Positions 18,742-29,134 are shown, counted from the first letter of the stretch. The stretch is DNA of 64,000 nucleotides from Chromatiaceae bacterium (GCA_022340805.1 JAJDNF010000028.1:33754-97753); one strand, 5' to 3'. A program made the numbers and translations. Notes: generated by a model from the sequence alone, not told the origin.

Positions 18742-20637
18742 TCAGACCTTCGCGTACCCCATGCCGCGCAGGACCTCGGCGATCTCGTCCAGGATGGCCG
18801 GATCGTCGATGGTCGCGGGCAACTTGTAGGTCTCGCCGTCGGCGATTTTGACCATGGTGCCGCGCAGGATCTTGCCCGAACGGGTCTTCGGCAGGCGCTT
18901 GACGACGGCCGCATACTTGAAGGCGGCCACCGGCCCGATCTGCTCACGCATCCGCTTGACCAGCTCGCCGACGACGGTCTGCTGATCGCGCTCGACGCCA
19001 GCCTTGAGGACGATCAGGCCAAGCGGCAACTGGCCCTTTAGCGCGTCGGCTACGCCGATCACCGCGCACTCGGCGACGTCCGGATGGCCGGCCAGAACCT
19101 CCTCCATCGCGCCCGTCGACAGGCGATGTCCGGCCACGTTGATCACATCGTCGGTGCGGCACATGATCCACAGGTAGCCGTCCGCATCGCGGAATCCGGC
19201 ATCGCCGGTCAGGTAGTAGCCCGGGTACCTGCTCAGATAGGAATCGATAAAGCGTTGATCGTTGCCCCACAATGTCGGCAGACAGGCCGGCGGCATCGGC
19301 AACTTGATCACGATGTTGCCCATCTCGCCGTCGGGCATCTCGACACCGTCTTCGGACAGCACGCGCACGTCGTAACCCGGCATCGCAACGGTCGGCGAGC
19401 CAGGCTTGATCTGCATTGGCTCGATGCCCATCGGGTTGGCGGCAATCGCCCAGCCAGTCTCGGTCTGCCACCAGTGGTCGACGACCGGCTTGCCCAGCTT
19501 GTCCCTGGCCCAGAACAAGGTGTCCGGGTCGCAACGCTCGCCAGCCAGGAACAGCGCCTGCATGCAGGAAAGGTCGTATTGCTTCAGGTATTCGCCCTGC
19601 GGATCCTCTTTCTTGATCGCACGGAATGCGGTCGGTGCAGTGAACAGGACCTTCACCCCGTATTCACTGATGACGCGCCAGAAAGCGCCCGGATCCGGGG
19701 TACCGACCGGCTTGCCCTCGTACATGATCGTGGTGCAACCGGCGAGCAGCGGGCCATACACGATGTAGCTGTGGCCGACGACCCAACCGACGTCCGAGGC
19801 CGCCCAGTACACGTCGCCGGCCTCGACGTTGTAGATGTTCTTCATCGTCCAGTGCATCGCCACGGCATGGCCGCCGTTGTCGCGCACCACACCCTTCGGC
19901 TGACCCGTGGTTCCCGAGGTATACAGGATGTACAGCGGGTCGGTGGCCTCGACCGCGACACATTCGGCGGGCTGTGCAGCCGCTACCGCCGCGTCCCAAT
20001 CCAGGTCACGGCCGGCCGTGAGCGCTGCCTCGGCCTGCGGACGTGCCTTGATAATGCACGCCGAGGGCTTGTGCGCCGAGATCGCGATCGCCTCGTCGAG
20101 CAGCGGCTTGTACACCACGACGCGATTCGGCTCGATGCCGCACGAGGCGCTGACCACCACCTTGGGCTTTGCATCGTTGATCCGGGTTGCGAGTTCCTTG
20201 GCCGCGAAGCCGCCGAACACCACCGAATGCACAGCGCCCAGACGGGCCGTCGCCAGCATCGCGATAGCTGCCTCGGGGATCATTGGCATGTAGATCAGCA
20301 CACGATCGCCCTTGTCCACGCCAGCCGCGCGCAGCGCGCCCGCGAAGCGCGCCACGGCGTCCCTGAGTTCACGGTAGGCATAGGTCTGTTTGAGTCCGGT
20401 GACCGGCGAGTCGTAGATCAGGGCGGCCTGCTCGCCGCGTCCCGCGTCGACATGGCGGTCGAGGGCATTGAAGCAGGTGTTCAACCTGCCGCCGACGAAC
20501 CAGCGCGGTGCCGGCCTCGCGTCGAGATCCAGGACCTTGTCCCAGGTCTTTTCCCAGTGCAGGGCCGCGGCAGCCTCTCCCCAGAACCCCGCCGGGTCCT
20601 CCAGCGAACGCTCATATAACGCCAGGTAACTGCTCAT
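18742..20637 (-). CDS. prpE: propionyl-CoA synthetase PrpE
   Basis: A 631-residue ANL-superfamily acyl-CoA synthetase activating propionate. It shows the ATP-binding YTSGTTGQPKGVVRD loop, the WWQTETGW segment, and the catalytic lysine in TRSGKILR close to the C-terminus. ATG 20637 has GAGGAGGGG immediately upstream. First gene of the prp operon; it overlaps nothing and is followed 4 bases later by the GntR gene. Length and N-terminus fit PrpE rather than acetyl-CoA synthetase, and the operon supports it. Confidence 0.95.
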   Translation of the reverse strand: MSSYLALYERSLEDPAGFWGEAAAALHWEKTWDKVLDLDARPAPRWFVGGRLNTCFNALDRHVDAGRGEQAALIYDSPVTGLKQTYAYRELRDAVARFAGALRAAGVDKGDRVLIYMPMIPEAAIAMLATARLGAVHSVVFGGFAAKELATRINDAKPKVVVSASCGIEPNRVVVYKPLLDEAIAISAHKPSACIIKARPQAEAALTAGRDLDWDAAVAAAQPAECVAVEATDPLYILYTSGTTGQPKGVVRDNGGHAVAMHWTMKNIYNVEAGDVYWAASDVGWVVGHSYIVYGPLLAGCTTIMYEGKPVGTPDPGAFWRVISEYGVKVLFTAPTAFRAIKKEDPQGEYLKQYDLSCMQALFLAGERCDPDTLFWARDKLGKPVVDHWWQTETGWAIAANPMGIEPMQIKPGSPTVAMPGYDVRVLSEDGVEMPDGEMGNIVIKLPMPPACLPTLWGNDQRFIDSYLSRYPGYYLTGDAGFRDADGYLWIMCRTDDVINVAGHRLSTGAMEEVLAGHPDVAECAVIGVADALKGQLPLGLIVLKAGVERDQQTVVGELVKRMREQIGPVAAFKYAAVVKRLPKTRSGKILRGTMVKIADGETYKLPATIDDPAILDEIAEVLRGMGYAKV

Positions 20638-20742
20638 ATTCCCCCTCCTCGATCGATGACGCCTGCGGCCCGTTGTCCGGGCACTTCTGTGTACCTGAAC
20701 GACCCCCTGAAGAATTACCCATGGGTGCCGTGGCAACCTGAT

Positions 20743-20754
20743 ATTGTCGACAAT
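20743..20754. promoter_or_regulatory. GntR-type operator upstream of prpE (site 1)
   Basis: Perfect 12-base palindrome ATTGTCGACAAT centred about 112 bases before the prpE start, overlapping a TAAAAT hexamer read on the minus strand. Short palindromes of the TTGTnnACAA type are usual for FCD-GntR repressors, and the regulator gene is second in the operon. Confidence 0.65.
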
Positions 20755-20816
20755 TTTAGCTGGATATCACCTAGGTACGGGCTTTTTCTGCGTTTTCTAT
20801 CATTAATTTTTTCAAG

Positions 20817-20826
20817 ATGTCGACAT
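20817..20826. promoter_or_regulatory. GntR-type operator upstream of prpE (site 2)
   Basis: Perfect 10-base palindrome ATGTCGACAT sharing the TGTCGACA core of site 1. The two centres are 73 bases apart, close to seven helical turns, so both would lie on the same DNA face. Confidence 0.5.
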
Positions 20827-21133
20827 TAAGAATACCGACATCACGCGTGACCGGCATCGGCGCCCGCCCAAACGCGGAGCACCCAGGACTGGGGCCGCGA
20901 TGCGGGGATCTGCGTTGCCGGGCGGTCAGCGCGGTGCCGGCCGTCCCGCACCGGCGCCTGCGTGCGCGCCGGACGGCGCCGGCCAAACATCGCGGAGACC
21001 AAACACAGCCGCCTGCAACGCAACCGCCCGGCGGAGGATCACCGGCACCGGCCCATCGGCGTGATCCGCTGGCGACCGTGGTGTGGGTCGACTGCGCGGA
21101 AACACCAGCCAGTGCTCCGCGGGTCGCGACGTT

Positions 21134-23503
21134 TCAGGGTTTGGCCTGGCCGGCCAGATAGATCCACGTATCGATGACCGTGTCCGGGTTCAGGGAAATA
21201 CTGCTGATCCCCCGCTCCAACAGCCACTTGGCCATGTCGGGGTGGTCCGAAGGACCCTGGCCGCAGATACCGACATATTTTCCGGCCTTGCGGCAGGCGG
21301 TGATCGCCATGTCGAGCATCTTCAATACGGCCGGGTTGCGTTCGTCGAAACTGTGCGCAATAAGCCCGGAATCGCGATCCAGTCCGAGCGTCAGCTGGGT
21401 CATATCGTTCGAACCGATCGAGAAGCCGTCGAAATACTCCAGGAAATCTTCGGCCAACACCGCATTCGACGGCAGTTCGCACATCATGATGATCTTGAGG
21501 CCGTCTTCGCCACGCTTCAGCCCGTTTTCACCGAGCAGGCGGATCACCCCGCTGGCTTCCTCGAGCGTGCGCACGAACGGAATCATGACCTCCAGATTCT
21601 TCAGGCCCATGTCGTCGCGTACCCGTCGGATCGCCTCGCATTCCATATCGAAACAGGCGCGGAAGCTCGGCGCCAGGTAGCGCGAGGCGCCACGGAAGCC
21701 GATCATCGGGTTCTCTTCATGCGGCTCGTACAGCGTGCCCGCGATCAGGTTGGCGTACTCGTTCGACTTGAAGTCGGACATGCGCAGGATCACCGGCTGC
21801 GGTGAAAACGCCGCCGCGATACTGGCGATGCCCTCGACCACGCGCTTGATGAAATACTCGCGCGGGTCGCCGTAGGCCGCGATCCGCTCTTCGATCTCCG
21901 CGCGCATCTCGGCCGGCAGGCGACTGAGCTGCAACAGGGCCTGTGGGTGAATACCGACCATGTTGTTGATGATGAATTCGAGCCGCGCCAGACCCACCCC
22001 GGCATTCGGGATCTGGGCGAAACTGAACGCGCGCTCGGGATTGCCGACGTTCATCATCACCTTGACCGGGACATCCGGCATGCTGTCGAGTTCGATGCGC
22101 CTGAGTTCGAAATCGAGCTTGCCGTCGTATACGAAGCCGGTATCGCCCTCGGCGCAGGATACCGTGACCTGCTGGCCATCCTTCACCTTGTCGGTCGCAT
22201 CACCACAGCCAACGACCGCCGGCACGCCGAGCTCGCGCGCAATGATCGCCGCGTGGCAGGTTCTGCCGCCGCGATTGGTCACGATCGCTGCGGCGCGCTT
22301 CATGATCGGCTCCCAGTCGGGGTCGGTCATGTCCGTGATCAGCACGTCGCCATCCGCGACCTTTGCCATATCATCGAGACTGGTGATGACCCGCGCGGTC
22401 CCGGCACCGATCCGCGCCCCGATCGAGCGACCCTCGACCAGCACCGCTGCCTTGCCCTTCATTTCGTAGCGCTCGATCACGTTGCCGCTACGACTCTGCA
22501 CGGTTTCGGGCCGCGCCTGCACGATGTACAAATGCCCATCATTACCATCCAGCGCCCACTCGATATCCATCGGCCGACCGTAGTGCCGCTCGATGTGCAT
22601 CGCCTGCAAGGCGAGTTCCTCGACCTGAGCATCGGTCAGGCAGAACTGGCGGCGGTCGGCGTCGTCTACCGGGACGGTCGTTACCGGGTGGCTGCCACCC
22701 TCCGCATAGATCATCTTGATCGCCTTGCTGCCGACATTGCGTCTCAGGATCGCCGGCCTGCCGGCCGCCAGGGTCGGCTTGTGGACATAGAACTCGTCCG
22801 GGTTGACCGCGCCCTGCACGACCATCTCACCCAGCCCGTAACTGGCAGTCACGAACACCGCATCGCGGAAACCGCTCTCGGTATCGAGGGTGAACATGAC
22901 ACCGCTGGCCCCAATGTCGGAGCGGACCATCTTCTGGATGCCCGCCGACAGCGCGACCTGGGCGTGATCGAAACCCTGGTGCACCCGGTACGATATCGCG
23001 CGGTCGTTGAACAACGAGGCAAACACCTCGTGGATGCGGCGCATGATGTCGTCCAGGCCGCGCACGTTGAGCACGGTCTCCTGCTGACCCGCGAACGACG
23101 CATCCGGCAGATCCTCGGCGGTCGCCGAGGAGCGTACCGCCCAGGTCACATCGGTTCCGTATTCCTTTTCGAGGGTCGCATAGGCAGCTTCGATGGCCGC
23201 ATTCAGGGCCGGTGGGAAAGGCGTGTCCATCACCCACTGGCGGATCTGTTTGCCGGTCTTCGAAAGCGTCGCGACATCGTCCACATTCAGCGTGGACAGG
23301 GTCTGGTTGATCCTGTCGGCAAGACCCTCATGCGCGAGGAATTCGCGATAGGCATGGGCTGTGGTGGCGAATCCTCCAGGCACCTTGACGCTGCCGTCCG
23401 CGGTCAGATTGCGCAGCATTTCACCCAGAGATGCGTTCTTGCCGCCGACCCGGTCGACGTCGCTCATCTCGACTTCGTGCAGCCACAGGATGTAATCGCT
23501 CAT
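21134..23503 (-). CDS. ppsA: phosphoenolpyruvate synthase PpsA
   Basis: A 789-residue pyruvate, water dikinase that makes PEP from pyruvate and ATP for gluconeogenesis. N-terminal ATP-grasp domain ([32 protein letters not shown]), the phosphorylated-histidine domain with [21 protein letters not shown], and the C-terminal PEP/pyruvate barrel ending with [17 protein letters not shown]. Full length. It is the third gene after the FNR-like oxidoreductase and ppsR, all on the minus strand, so regulator and target are co-directional rather than divergent as in E. coli. Confidence 0.95.
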   Translation of the reverse strand: MSDYILWLHEVEMSDVDRVGGKNASLGEMLRNLTADGSVKVPGGFATTAHAYREFLAHEGLADRINQTLSTLNVDDVATLSKTGKQIRQWVMDTPFPPALNAAIEAAYATLEKEYGTDVTWAVRSSATAEDLPDASFAGQQETVLNVRGLDDIMRRIHEVFASLFNDRAISYRVHQGFDHAQVALSAGIQKMVRSDIGASGVMFTLDTESGFRDAVFVTASYGLGEMVVQGAVNPDEFYVHKPTLAAGRPAILRRNVGSKAIKMIYAEGGSHPVTTVPVDDADRRQFCLTDAQVEELALQAMHIERHYGRPMDIEWALDGNDGHLYIVQARPETVQSRSGNVIERYEMKGKAAVLVEGRSIGARIGAGTARVITSLDDMAKVADGDVLITDMTDPDWEPIMKRAAAIVTNRGGRTCHAAIIARELGVPAVVGCGDATDKVKDGQQVTVSCAEGDTGFVYDGKLDFELRRIELDSMPDVPVKVMMNVGNPERAFSFAQIPNAGVGLARLEFIINNMVGIHPQALLQLSRLPAEMRAEIEERIAAYGDPREYFIKRVVEGIASIAAAFSPQPVILRMSDFKSNEYANLIAGTLYEPHEENPMIGFRGASRYLAPSFRACFDMECEAIRRVRDDMGLKNLEVMIPFVRTLEEASGVIRLLGENGLKRGEDGLKIIMMCELPSNAVLAEDFLEYFDGFSIGSNDMTQLTLGLDRDSGLIAHSFDERNPAVLKMLDMAITACRKAGKYVGICGQGPSDHPDMAKWLLERGISSISLNPDTVIDTWIYLAGQAKP

Positions 23504-23583
23504 TGTTTTCCTCTATTTTGCTTTTCTGAAGCGTCCGACCATGCGCTGACCGCGGGTGCCCAGGACATGGCCACCCGTGCGGA

Positions 23584-24396
23584 TCAATACAGACTCTTCT
23601 TGATCAGTGACGCCAGTTCCTCTATCGAGTGAGTCGTGGCATCCAAAACGGTCATGCCATACCGGTGAAACATGTCCTCTGCCATCTGCACCTCCTTGTA
23701 GCAGCGCCTCAGGGTAGCGTAATCGCTGTTCGGTCGCCGCAACTCGCGAATCGCCGCGAGCCGCTCGGGATCGATGGTCAACGCGAATACCTTGCCGGTA
23801 TGTTTTAGCAATTCCTCCGGCAGCTCCCCTTTCTCGAAGTCCTCCTCGGTAATCGGGTAGTTCGCCGCACGCATGCCGAAATGCAGGGCCAGGTACAGGC
23901 AGGTCGGTGTCTTGCCCGAACGCGACACCCCGACCAGGATGACGTCAGCCTGATCGAACTTGTTGAGCCGCATGCCGTCGTCATTGTTCAGCGCATAGTT
24001 GATCGTCTCGATGCGCGCCTCGTAGTTGTCCGGGTTGAGCAGGCCATGGCTGACCCCCGATTTGCGCGTCGCCTGCAGGCCGGTTGCCTCGATGAGATCC
24101 GGCATGAAACGGTCGAACAGCTCGAAGTAGTGGCAATCGGAATGCTTGAGCAGCGCATTGATCTCTTCGTCCGCCATGGTCGCAAACACGATCGGCTTGC
24201 GGCCCTCGGCCTCTGCCCGGTGCGCAAACTCGTTCGCCAGGGCCTGCGCCTTCTCACGGGTGTTGATGAACGGCGTATAGCGGGTGATGAAACGCGCATC
24301 GCCGAACTGCGACAACAGGCTGTGTCCATAGGCCTCCGCGGTGATCCCGGTGCTCTCGGAGACGAAGTACACAGAGCGGCTGCCTGCATCAGTCAT
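23584..24396 (-). CDS. ppsR: PEP synthase regulatory kinase/phosphorylase PpsR
   Basis: A 270-residue DUF299 protein. The family switches PEP synthase off by ADP-dependent phosphorylation of a threonine next to the catalytic histidine and on by phosphate-dependent removal. The P-loop GVSRSGKT is at 156-163; the N-terminus YFVSESTGITAEAYGHSLL is typical. Its start overlaps the stop of the upstream FNR-like gene by 8 bases. The target ppsA follows 80 bases downstream, and its sequence GGRTCHAAI includes the expected Thr two residues before the His. Confidence 0.95.
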   Translation of the reverse strand: MTDAGSRSVYFVSESTGITAEAYGHSLLSQFGDARFITRYTPFINTREKAQALANEFAHRAEAEGRKPIVFATMADEEINALLKHSDCHYFELFDRFMPDLIEATGLQATRKSGVSHGLLNPDNYEARIETINYALNNDDGMRLNKFDQADVILVGVSRSGKTPTCLYLALHFGMRAANYPITEEDFEKGELPEELLKHTGKVFALTIDPERLAAIRELRRPNSDYATLRRCYKEVQMAEDMFHRYGMTVLDATTHSIEELASLIKKSLY

Positions 24397-25234
24397 ACAG
24401 AAATTCCAGCCAGTGCCCGGCCTTGACCAACGCCGACCTGGCCTCCTGCCAGCGGCCCGGCAGGCGCAGATGGCGCGCCATGGCCTCGTCCATGGCCTCG
24501 GCGACCGCCCGGTAACCGGCCAGATAGACGAACACGCTGCCCTGCCCCATCAGTCGCCACAGCGCGTCCATGTTGGCGACAGTGCTCTCTCTGCGATCCA
24601 GCGCCGTGGCCGAATAGCGGGTCTTCAGCGCCTCGAATGCACGATAGGTCGCGGTGTCGAAATACTGGTCCTGGTCCTGGTCGGGATCGTTCAGGTACAG
24701 GTGCTCAAGGCCGGTCTGCGGCCCCTCGAGCATCAGCACCTTGCCCATCCAGTCGAGCTTGCGCGCCTGCACCTTGTGCGCGAGCCAGCGGAACGGGACC
24801 ATGCCGCAGCCGGCGCCGATCAGGACCATGTTGCTGCGTGAACCCATCGGCGGATAGAACGGATAGGCAAAGGGCCCGTAAACCGCGACCGTGTCACCTT
24901 TCGCCAGGTCAATGAGATGATGGGCCATACCGACCCCGTTCACCGGATCGTGATCGCGCACGAAGATCGTGACGTCGATCGAGTCCTCGAACGGCACCGC
25001 GCCGACTGATTCGACGGTATAGCGGCGCAGGCCGGCAGCGATCGTGCTCGAGTCCATCGCATAGCCCGGAGCGAGAAAGGCGACGTCTGAACCCGCGGCA
25101 AAAGACCTGCCTTGCGGCGTCAGGTTGAGCATCAGCTTGACGACCCGTCCAGTTCCAGCCTGGTCCACCACCACCGATTTGTGGACCACCCGCGCGACAA
25201 TCGGATCCTCGACCGCTGCATCAGGCTTATTCAT
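24389..25234 (-). CDS. FNR-family FAD/NAD(P)H oxidoreductase
   Basis: A 281-residue ferredoxin-NADP-reductase-like protein. The FAD-binding RRYTVES motif lies near residue 70, followed by the VYGPFAYPF loop; the nucleotide-binding GAGCGMVPFRWL segment and a C-terminal half with VFVYLAGYRAVAEAM follow. The chain ends in an aromatic-acidic tail (FLYD). ATG 25234 is chosen for AAGAGGTG upstream. Its last 8 bases overlap the ppsR start, implying translational coupling with control of PEP synthase. The electron partner is unknown; no iron-sulfur domain is attached. Confidence 0.8.
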   Translation of the reverse strand: MNKPDAAVEDPIVARVVHKSVVVDQAGTGRVVKLMLNLTPQGRSFAAGSDVAFLAPGYAMDSSTIAAGLRRYTVESVGAVPFEDSIDVTIFVRDHDPVNGVGMAHHLIDLAKGDTVAVYGPFAYPFYPPMGSRSNMVLIGAGCGMVPFRWLAHKVQARKLDWMGKVLMLEGPQTGLEHLYLNDPDQDQDQYFDTATYRAFEALKTRYSATALDRRESTVANMDALWRLMGQGSVFVYLAGYRAVAEAMDEAMARHLRLPGRWQEARSALVKAGHWLEFLYD

Positions 25235-25384
25235 CTCGTTAACACCTCTTATTGCTTTGCCTATGCCCACACCCTTGGTGGCGTCTTTGGTCCGACCCGC
25301 GGCCCCGGCCGGCACTACGGCTAGTTTAGCCCGCTGCAGGCGACACATACCCTGGCCGCGTCCACGCGCCGCCGGGCCGGTGTC

Positions 25385-25864
25385 TCAAACAAGTGCACGG
25401 GCGCTGCAGATCACGCCGTCTTCGTCCGCGTACAGAAATTCGCCCGGCACGAAGTTCACACCGGCAAAGCGCACACCGACATCGCGCTCCCCGGTTCCTT
25501 TTTTCACGCTCTTCAGCGGATGCGTGCCAAGGGCCCTCACGCCGAGGTCCATCTGCGCGATGTCGGCCGAGTCCCGGATCAGCCCGTTCATCAGCACCCC
25601 GGCCCAGCCGTTCTCGACCGCCTTGGCCGCCAGCAGATCGCCGAGCATTGCGCAGCGCAGGGAACCGCCCGCGTCGACTACCAGGACACGACCCTCACCC
25701 GGCTCGCCGACGGCCTCGCGTACCCGCGAGTTGTCCTCGAAACACCTGATCGTCGATATCCTCCCAAAGAAACGTGCCCGGCCGCCGAAACTTGCAAAGC
25801 CGTGCTCACAGATCTGCAGGGAATCGGAAAACTCGTCGCACAAGTCTGCGGTTTTGAAGGCCAT
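25385..25864 (-). CDS. rraA: RraA-family protein (RNase E inhibitor or related aldolase)
   Basis: A 159-residue RraA-fold protein: TADLCDEFSD at the N-terminus, GGSLRCAMLGDLLAAKAVENGWAGVLMNGLIRDSADI in the centre, and VPGEFLYADEDGVI near the end. E. coli RraA binds and inhibits RNase E; close relatives with the same GxxRD segment are 4-hydroxy-4-methyl-2-oxoglutarate aldolases or oxaloacetate decarboxylases. ATG 25864 is chosen for the GAGGAG 11 bases upstream and gives the family length; a GTG at 25876 overlaps the aceK stop. Linked behind aceK in a carbon-metabolism block, so a metabolic role is not excluded. Confidence 0.85.
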   Translation of the reverse strand: MAFKTADLCDEFSDSLQICEHGFASFGGRARFFGRISTIRCFEDNSRVREAVGEPGEGRVLVVDAGGSLRCAMLGDLLAAKAVENGWAGVLMNGLIRDSADIAQMDLGVRALGTHPLKSVKKGTGERDVGVRFAGVNFVPGEFLYADEDGVICSARALV

Positions 25865-25872
25865 GGCGTGAT

Positions 25873-27612
25873 TCACTCCTCGCCGTAGATCACACGAAAA
25901 CGCTTGCTGACCGAATACGGAAACACGTCACCCTGCCGGCCGTCGCGGATGTCCTGCTGGATGCTCTTCCAGTAATCGGCGTCCAACAGGTCGCGATGGT
26001 GTTGCAGGAACGCCCTGCGCAGGTCCGGATCTATCAGCAGGAAGCTTGCGAACTCCTCGGGAAAGACGTCATGCGGCGCCACCGAATACCAGGGCTCGGC
26101 CGCCATCTCGTCTTCGGGTGTCCGCGGCGCCGGTATGTGCCGGAAATTCATGTCGGTCATGAATTCGATCTCGTCATAATCGTAAAAGATCACCCGCCCA
26201 TGCCGGGTCACCCCGAAGTTCTTGTACAACAGGTCGCCGGCGAAGATGTTCGCGGCCGCCATCTCCTTTAGCGCATTGCCGAAGCCGATCAGCGCCGCTT
26301 CCTTCTGTTCTTTCGAGGCGGTCTGGAAAAACAGGTTGAGTGGATCCAGTCGGCGCTCGATGTACAGATGGCGCACGATGACCTTATCACCCTCGATCTC
26401 CAGACTGTTGCCGCATTTGGCCTTCAACTCGGCCATCAGTTCTCCGTTAATGCGCGAGATCGGCAATGCGGCGTAGGAATACTCCAGCGTATCGGCCATG
26501 CGCCCGACCCTGTCGTGCATCTTGACGATCTGGTACTTGCGTTTGACCGTCTCCCGATCGACCTCTTTCGGCGGCGGGAAATAGTCGTTGATAACCTTGA
26601 AAACATAGGGATAAGACGGCATCGTGAATACCGTCATCACCATGCCCTTGATCCCCGGCGCGATCTCCAACTGATCGGTGGAATGCGCCAGATGATGCAG
26701 GAAGCCGCGGTAGAAATCCGTCTTGCCCTGCTTCTGCAGGCCGATCGCGGTGTACAGATCCGCCTTCGTCTTGGTCGGCAGCATACGGTTCAGGAAATGC
26801 ACCACGGCTGCGGGCGTGTTGGTCTCGACCATGAAGTAGGCGCGCGCAAAGCTGAAAAGGTTGGCGATGTCGTCGCCGTCCATCAGCAGCGTGTCGACGT
26901 AGACGCCGCCCTGCTCGTTATTGAGTATCGGGATCACGAATGGGATCACGTCGGCCCCGTTGATCGCCCGGCCGACGATATACGCAGCCTTGTTGCGATA
27001 GAACGGCGCCCGCAGCACCTGCAGGTGAAAATGCCGGCGCAGCTCCAGCCCCGGCATGTGACTCATCTTCACCTGGCGCACCAGACGGCGTATGTCGCGG
27101 CAGATGTTCTCGAACGGCAGGCTGCATGCGAAGGCCAGCAGAACCGCCCGTACTGAGCGTGTCAGGCCTTGCCGGGTCGGGTAATAGCTGTCGTATACCG
27201 GATCGTTGTCATCCAGGTACTCGGTCGACAGTCCCGGCCGCACGAAGATGTTGTCGTTGTTGTAGTAACGACGATGAAACAGCCAGGTGAACACCGAATT
27301 GTAGAAGGTCTCGGCGAGTTCCGGCTGCTTGTGCTCGTACAACAGGCCGATGTAGCGCAGTTTCACCTCGCGCCACAACTCCTCGTCGACCTCGCCGTGC
27401 AGGTCGAATTCGGCCTTCAGGCGGTCTGTCGCCTCGGCGACGCGTTGCGTGTAGAGATTGATGCGATCGCTGGCCGCCTGACGCTGCGCACGCCAGTCGC
27501 AGGTCTCGAAACGCTGACGCGAGGCTGTGGTGATCTCCAAAAAGATCCGGTAGTGCCGGTTGAAGCCGTCGAGGATCGTTTCCGCGATGCGCCGGGCATT
27601 GAGTTCAGTCAT
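25873..27612 (-). CDS. aceK: isocitrate dehydrogenase kinase/phosphatase AceK
   Basis: A 579-residue AceK, which phosphorylates and inactivates isocitrate dehydrogenase during growth on acetate so that isocitrate enters the glyoxylate shunt, and reverses this when the shunt is not needed. Start at ATG 27612 (MTELNARRIAETILDGFNRHY) matches the family N-terminus and length (578 in E. coli); upstream in-frame sequence is low-quality. Kinase-like segments such as VFKVINDYFPPPKEVDRETVKRKYQIVKMHDRVGRMAD and the FYDYDEIEFMTD metal motif are intact (each within the long C-terminal half). It lies downstream of aceA on the same strand across a 214-base gap, and 8 bases before rraA. Confidence 0.95.
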   Translation of the reverse strand: MTELNARRIAETILDGFNRHYRIFLEITTASRQRFETCDWRAQRQAASDRINLYTQRVAEATDRLKAEFDLHGEVDEELWREVKLRYIGLLYEHKQPELAETFYNSVFTWLFHRRYYNNDNIFVRPGLSTEYLDDNDPVYDSYYPTRQGLTRSVRAVLLAFACSLPFENICRDIRRLVRQVKMSHMPGLELRRHFHLQVLRAPFYRNKAAYIVGRAINGADVIPFVIPILNNEQGGVYVDTLLMDGDDIANLFSFARAYFMVETNTPAAVVHFLNRMLPTKTKADLYTAIGLQKQGKTDFYRGFLHHLAHSTDQLEIAPGIKGMVMTVFTMPSYPYVFKVINDYFPPPKEVDRETVKRKYQIVKMHDRVGRMADTLEYSYAALPISRINGELMAELKAKCGNSLEIEGDKVIVRHLYIERRLDPLNLFFQTASKEQKEAALIGFGNALKEMAAANIFAGDLLYKNFGVTRHGRVIFYDYDEIEFMTDMNFRHIPAPRTPEDEMAAEPWYSVAPHDVFPEEFASFLLIDPDLRRAFLQHHRDLLDADYWKSIQQDIRDGRQGDVFPYSVSKRFRVIYGEE

Positions 27613-27826
27613 CCGATTGCGACCTGGGGCGGGGGCCGATGGTGCATTCAATGATGAAGGCTCCGACCGGGGAACGCCATCCATCCCGCCTGCGGTCGCG
27701 CAATCCGAATCGATCGTGATCCTGGACATGGTGTCTACCCGGCCATGCGGGGCCTGCCCCAGGAGAGGCCGACTTCGCACCGGCAACTCCCGCGACAAGA
27801 CCCGCCAATCGGCGCTTGGGCCGCTG

Positions 27827-29134
27827 CTAGCCGAACTGCTCCTCTTCAGTCGAACCGGTCAAAGCCGTCACCGAAGAGGCGCCACCCTGGATCACCGTGG
27901 TGATATCGTCGAAGTAACCGGCGCCCACCTCCTGTTGGTGCGATACGAAGGTATATCCCTTGCCACGGGCTGCAAATTCCGGCTCCTGGACCTTCTCCAC
28001 GTAGTGCTTCATGCCCTCGCCGCGCGCATAGTCGTAGGCCAGGTCGAACATGTTGAACCACATGTTGTGAATACCGGCCAGCGTGATGAACTGGTACCTG
28101 TAGCCCATGTCCGACAATTCGTCCTGGAACTTCGCGATGGTGGAGTCGTCGAGGTTCTTCTTCCAGTTGAACGACGGCGAACAGTTGTACGCCAGCAGCT
28201 TGTTCGGATTCTCGGCCAGCACCGCCTGGGCGAATTCGCGCGCAAAGCCGAGGTCCGGGGTACCGGTCTCGCACCACACCAGGTCGGCATAAGGCGCGTA
28301 GGCCACGCCGCGGCTGATCGCCTGCTCGAGACCATTCTTCACCCGGTAGAAACCTTCCGAGGTGCGCTCTCCGACCAGGAACGGCTTGTCGCGCGGATCG
28401 ACATCGTTGGTCAGCAGATTGGCGGCCTCCGAATCAGTCCTTGCCAGAAGCAGGGTCGGGACGCCCATCACATCGGCGGCCAGGCGAGCGGCGATCAGTT
28501 TCTCGACCGCTTCCTGGGTCGGCACCAGTACCTTGCCACCCATATGACCGCATTTCTTGACCGCCGCCAGCTGATCCTCGAAATGCACGCCGGAGGCACC
28601 GGCGGCGATCATGTTCTTCATCAATTCGAAGGCATTCAGCACGCCGCCGAATCCGGCCTCGGCATCGGCCACGATCGGCAGGAAGTAGTCGAGGTATTCC
28701 TGATCGCCAGGACCGACACCGCGCGACCACTGGATCTCGTCCGAACGCTTGAATGCGTTGTTGATGCGACGAACCATGGTCGGTACCGAGTCGTAGGCGT
28801 ACAACGACTGGTCGGGATACATGGTCTCCGAGGTATTGCCATCGGCCGCGACCTGCCAGCCGGACAGATAGATCGCCTCGATCCCGGCCTTGGCCTGCTG
28901 CACGGCCTGGCCAGCGGTCAGCGCCCCCATACAGTTCACGTAGCCCTTCTTCGCGGCACCGTGGACCAGCTGCCACAGCTTTTCGGCACCGCGCTTGGCG
29001 AGCGTATGTTCCGGCTGGACCGAGCCGCGCAGGCGCACCACGTCGGCCGCGCTGTAGCCGCGCTCGACGTCCAGCCAGCGGGGGTTTTCGGCCCAGTCTT
29101 TTTCCAGGGCCTTGATCTGTTCTTCTCGGGTCAT
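27827..29134 (-). CDS. aceA: isocitrate lyase AceA
   Basis: A 435-residue isocitrate lyase, first step of the glyoxylate shunt (isocitrate to glyoxylate and succinate). The catalytic KKCGHMGGK segment, the metal site ADAEAGFGG, and the NCSPSFNW motif are all present. Full length, ordinary start at ATG 29134. Malate synthase G (glcB) lies 2 kb upstream, and aceK follows downstream. A PhaR-like box lies about 90-102 bases before the start. Confidence 0.97.
   Translation of the reverse strand: MTREEQIKALEKDWAENPRWLDVERGYSAADVVRLRGSVQPEHTLAKRGAEKLWQLVHGAAKKGYVNCMGALTAGQAVQQAKAGIEAIYLSGWQVAADGNTSETMYPDQSLYAYDSVPTMVRRINNAFKRSDEIQWSRGVGPGDQEYLDYFLPIVADAEAGFGGVLNAFELMKNMIAAGASGVHFEDQLAAVKKCGHMGGKVLVPTQEAVEKLIAARLAADVMGVPTLLLARTDSEAANLLTNDVDPRDKPFLVGERTSEGFYRVKNGLEQAISRGVAYAPYADLVWCETGTPDLGFAREFAQAVLAENPNKLLAYNCSPSFNWKKNLDDSTIAKFQDELSDMGYRYQFITLAGIHNMWFNMFDLAYDYARGEGMKHYVEKVQEPEFAARGKGYTFVSHQQEVGAGYFDDITTVIQGGASSVTALTGSTEEEQFG

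Larger units (their letters stand above)
20638..21133. other. 496-base gap: prp control region and ppsA downstream region
   Basis: The half next to prpE is AT-rich for this genome and holds two TGTCGACA palindromes and a TAAAAT -10-like hexamer (minus strand, 20753-20758). The half next to ppsA is GC-rich and shows only weak stems. A 71-codon frame on the minus strand (20771-20986) has no ribosome-binding site and runs through the operators, so I do not call it. Confidence 0.55.

Noticed and set aside
19084..20619. 511-codon plus-strand frame opposite prpE
   Set aside because: Shadow of prpE; the minus-strand product is unmistakable.
20771..20986. Possible 71-residue gene upstream of prpE
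   Set aside because: No ribosome-binding site, and it runs through the likely operators.
21947..23632. 561-codon plus-strand frame opposite ppsA
   Set aside because: Composition is rich in His, Arg and Asp, typical of a frame reading the reverse of a real gene; no ribosome-binding site or family.
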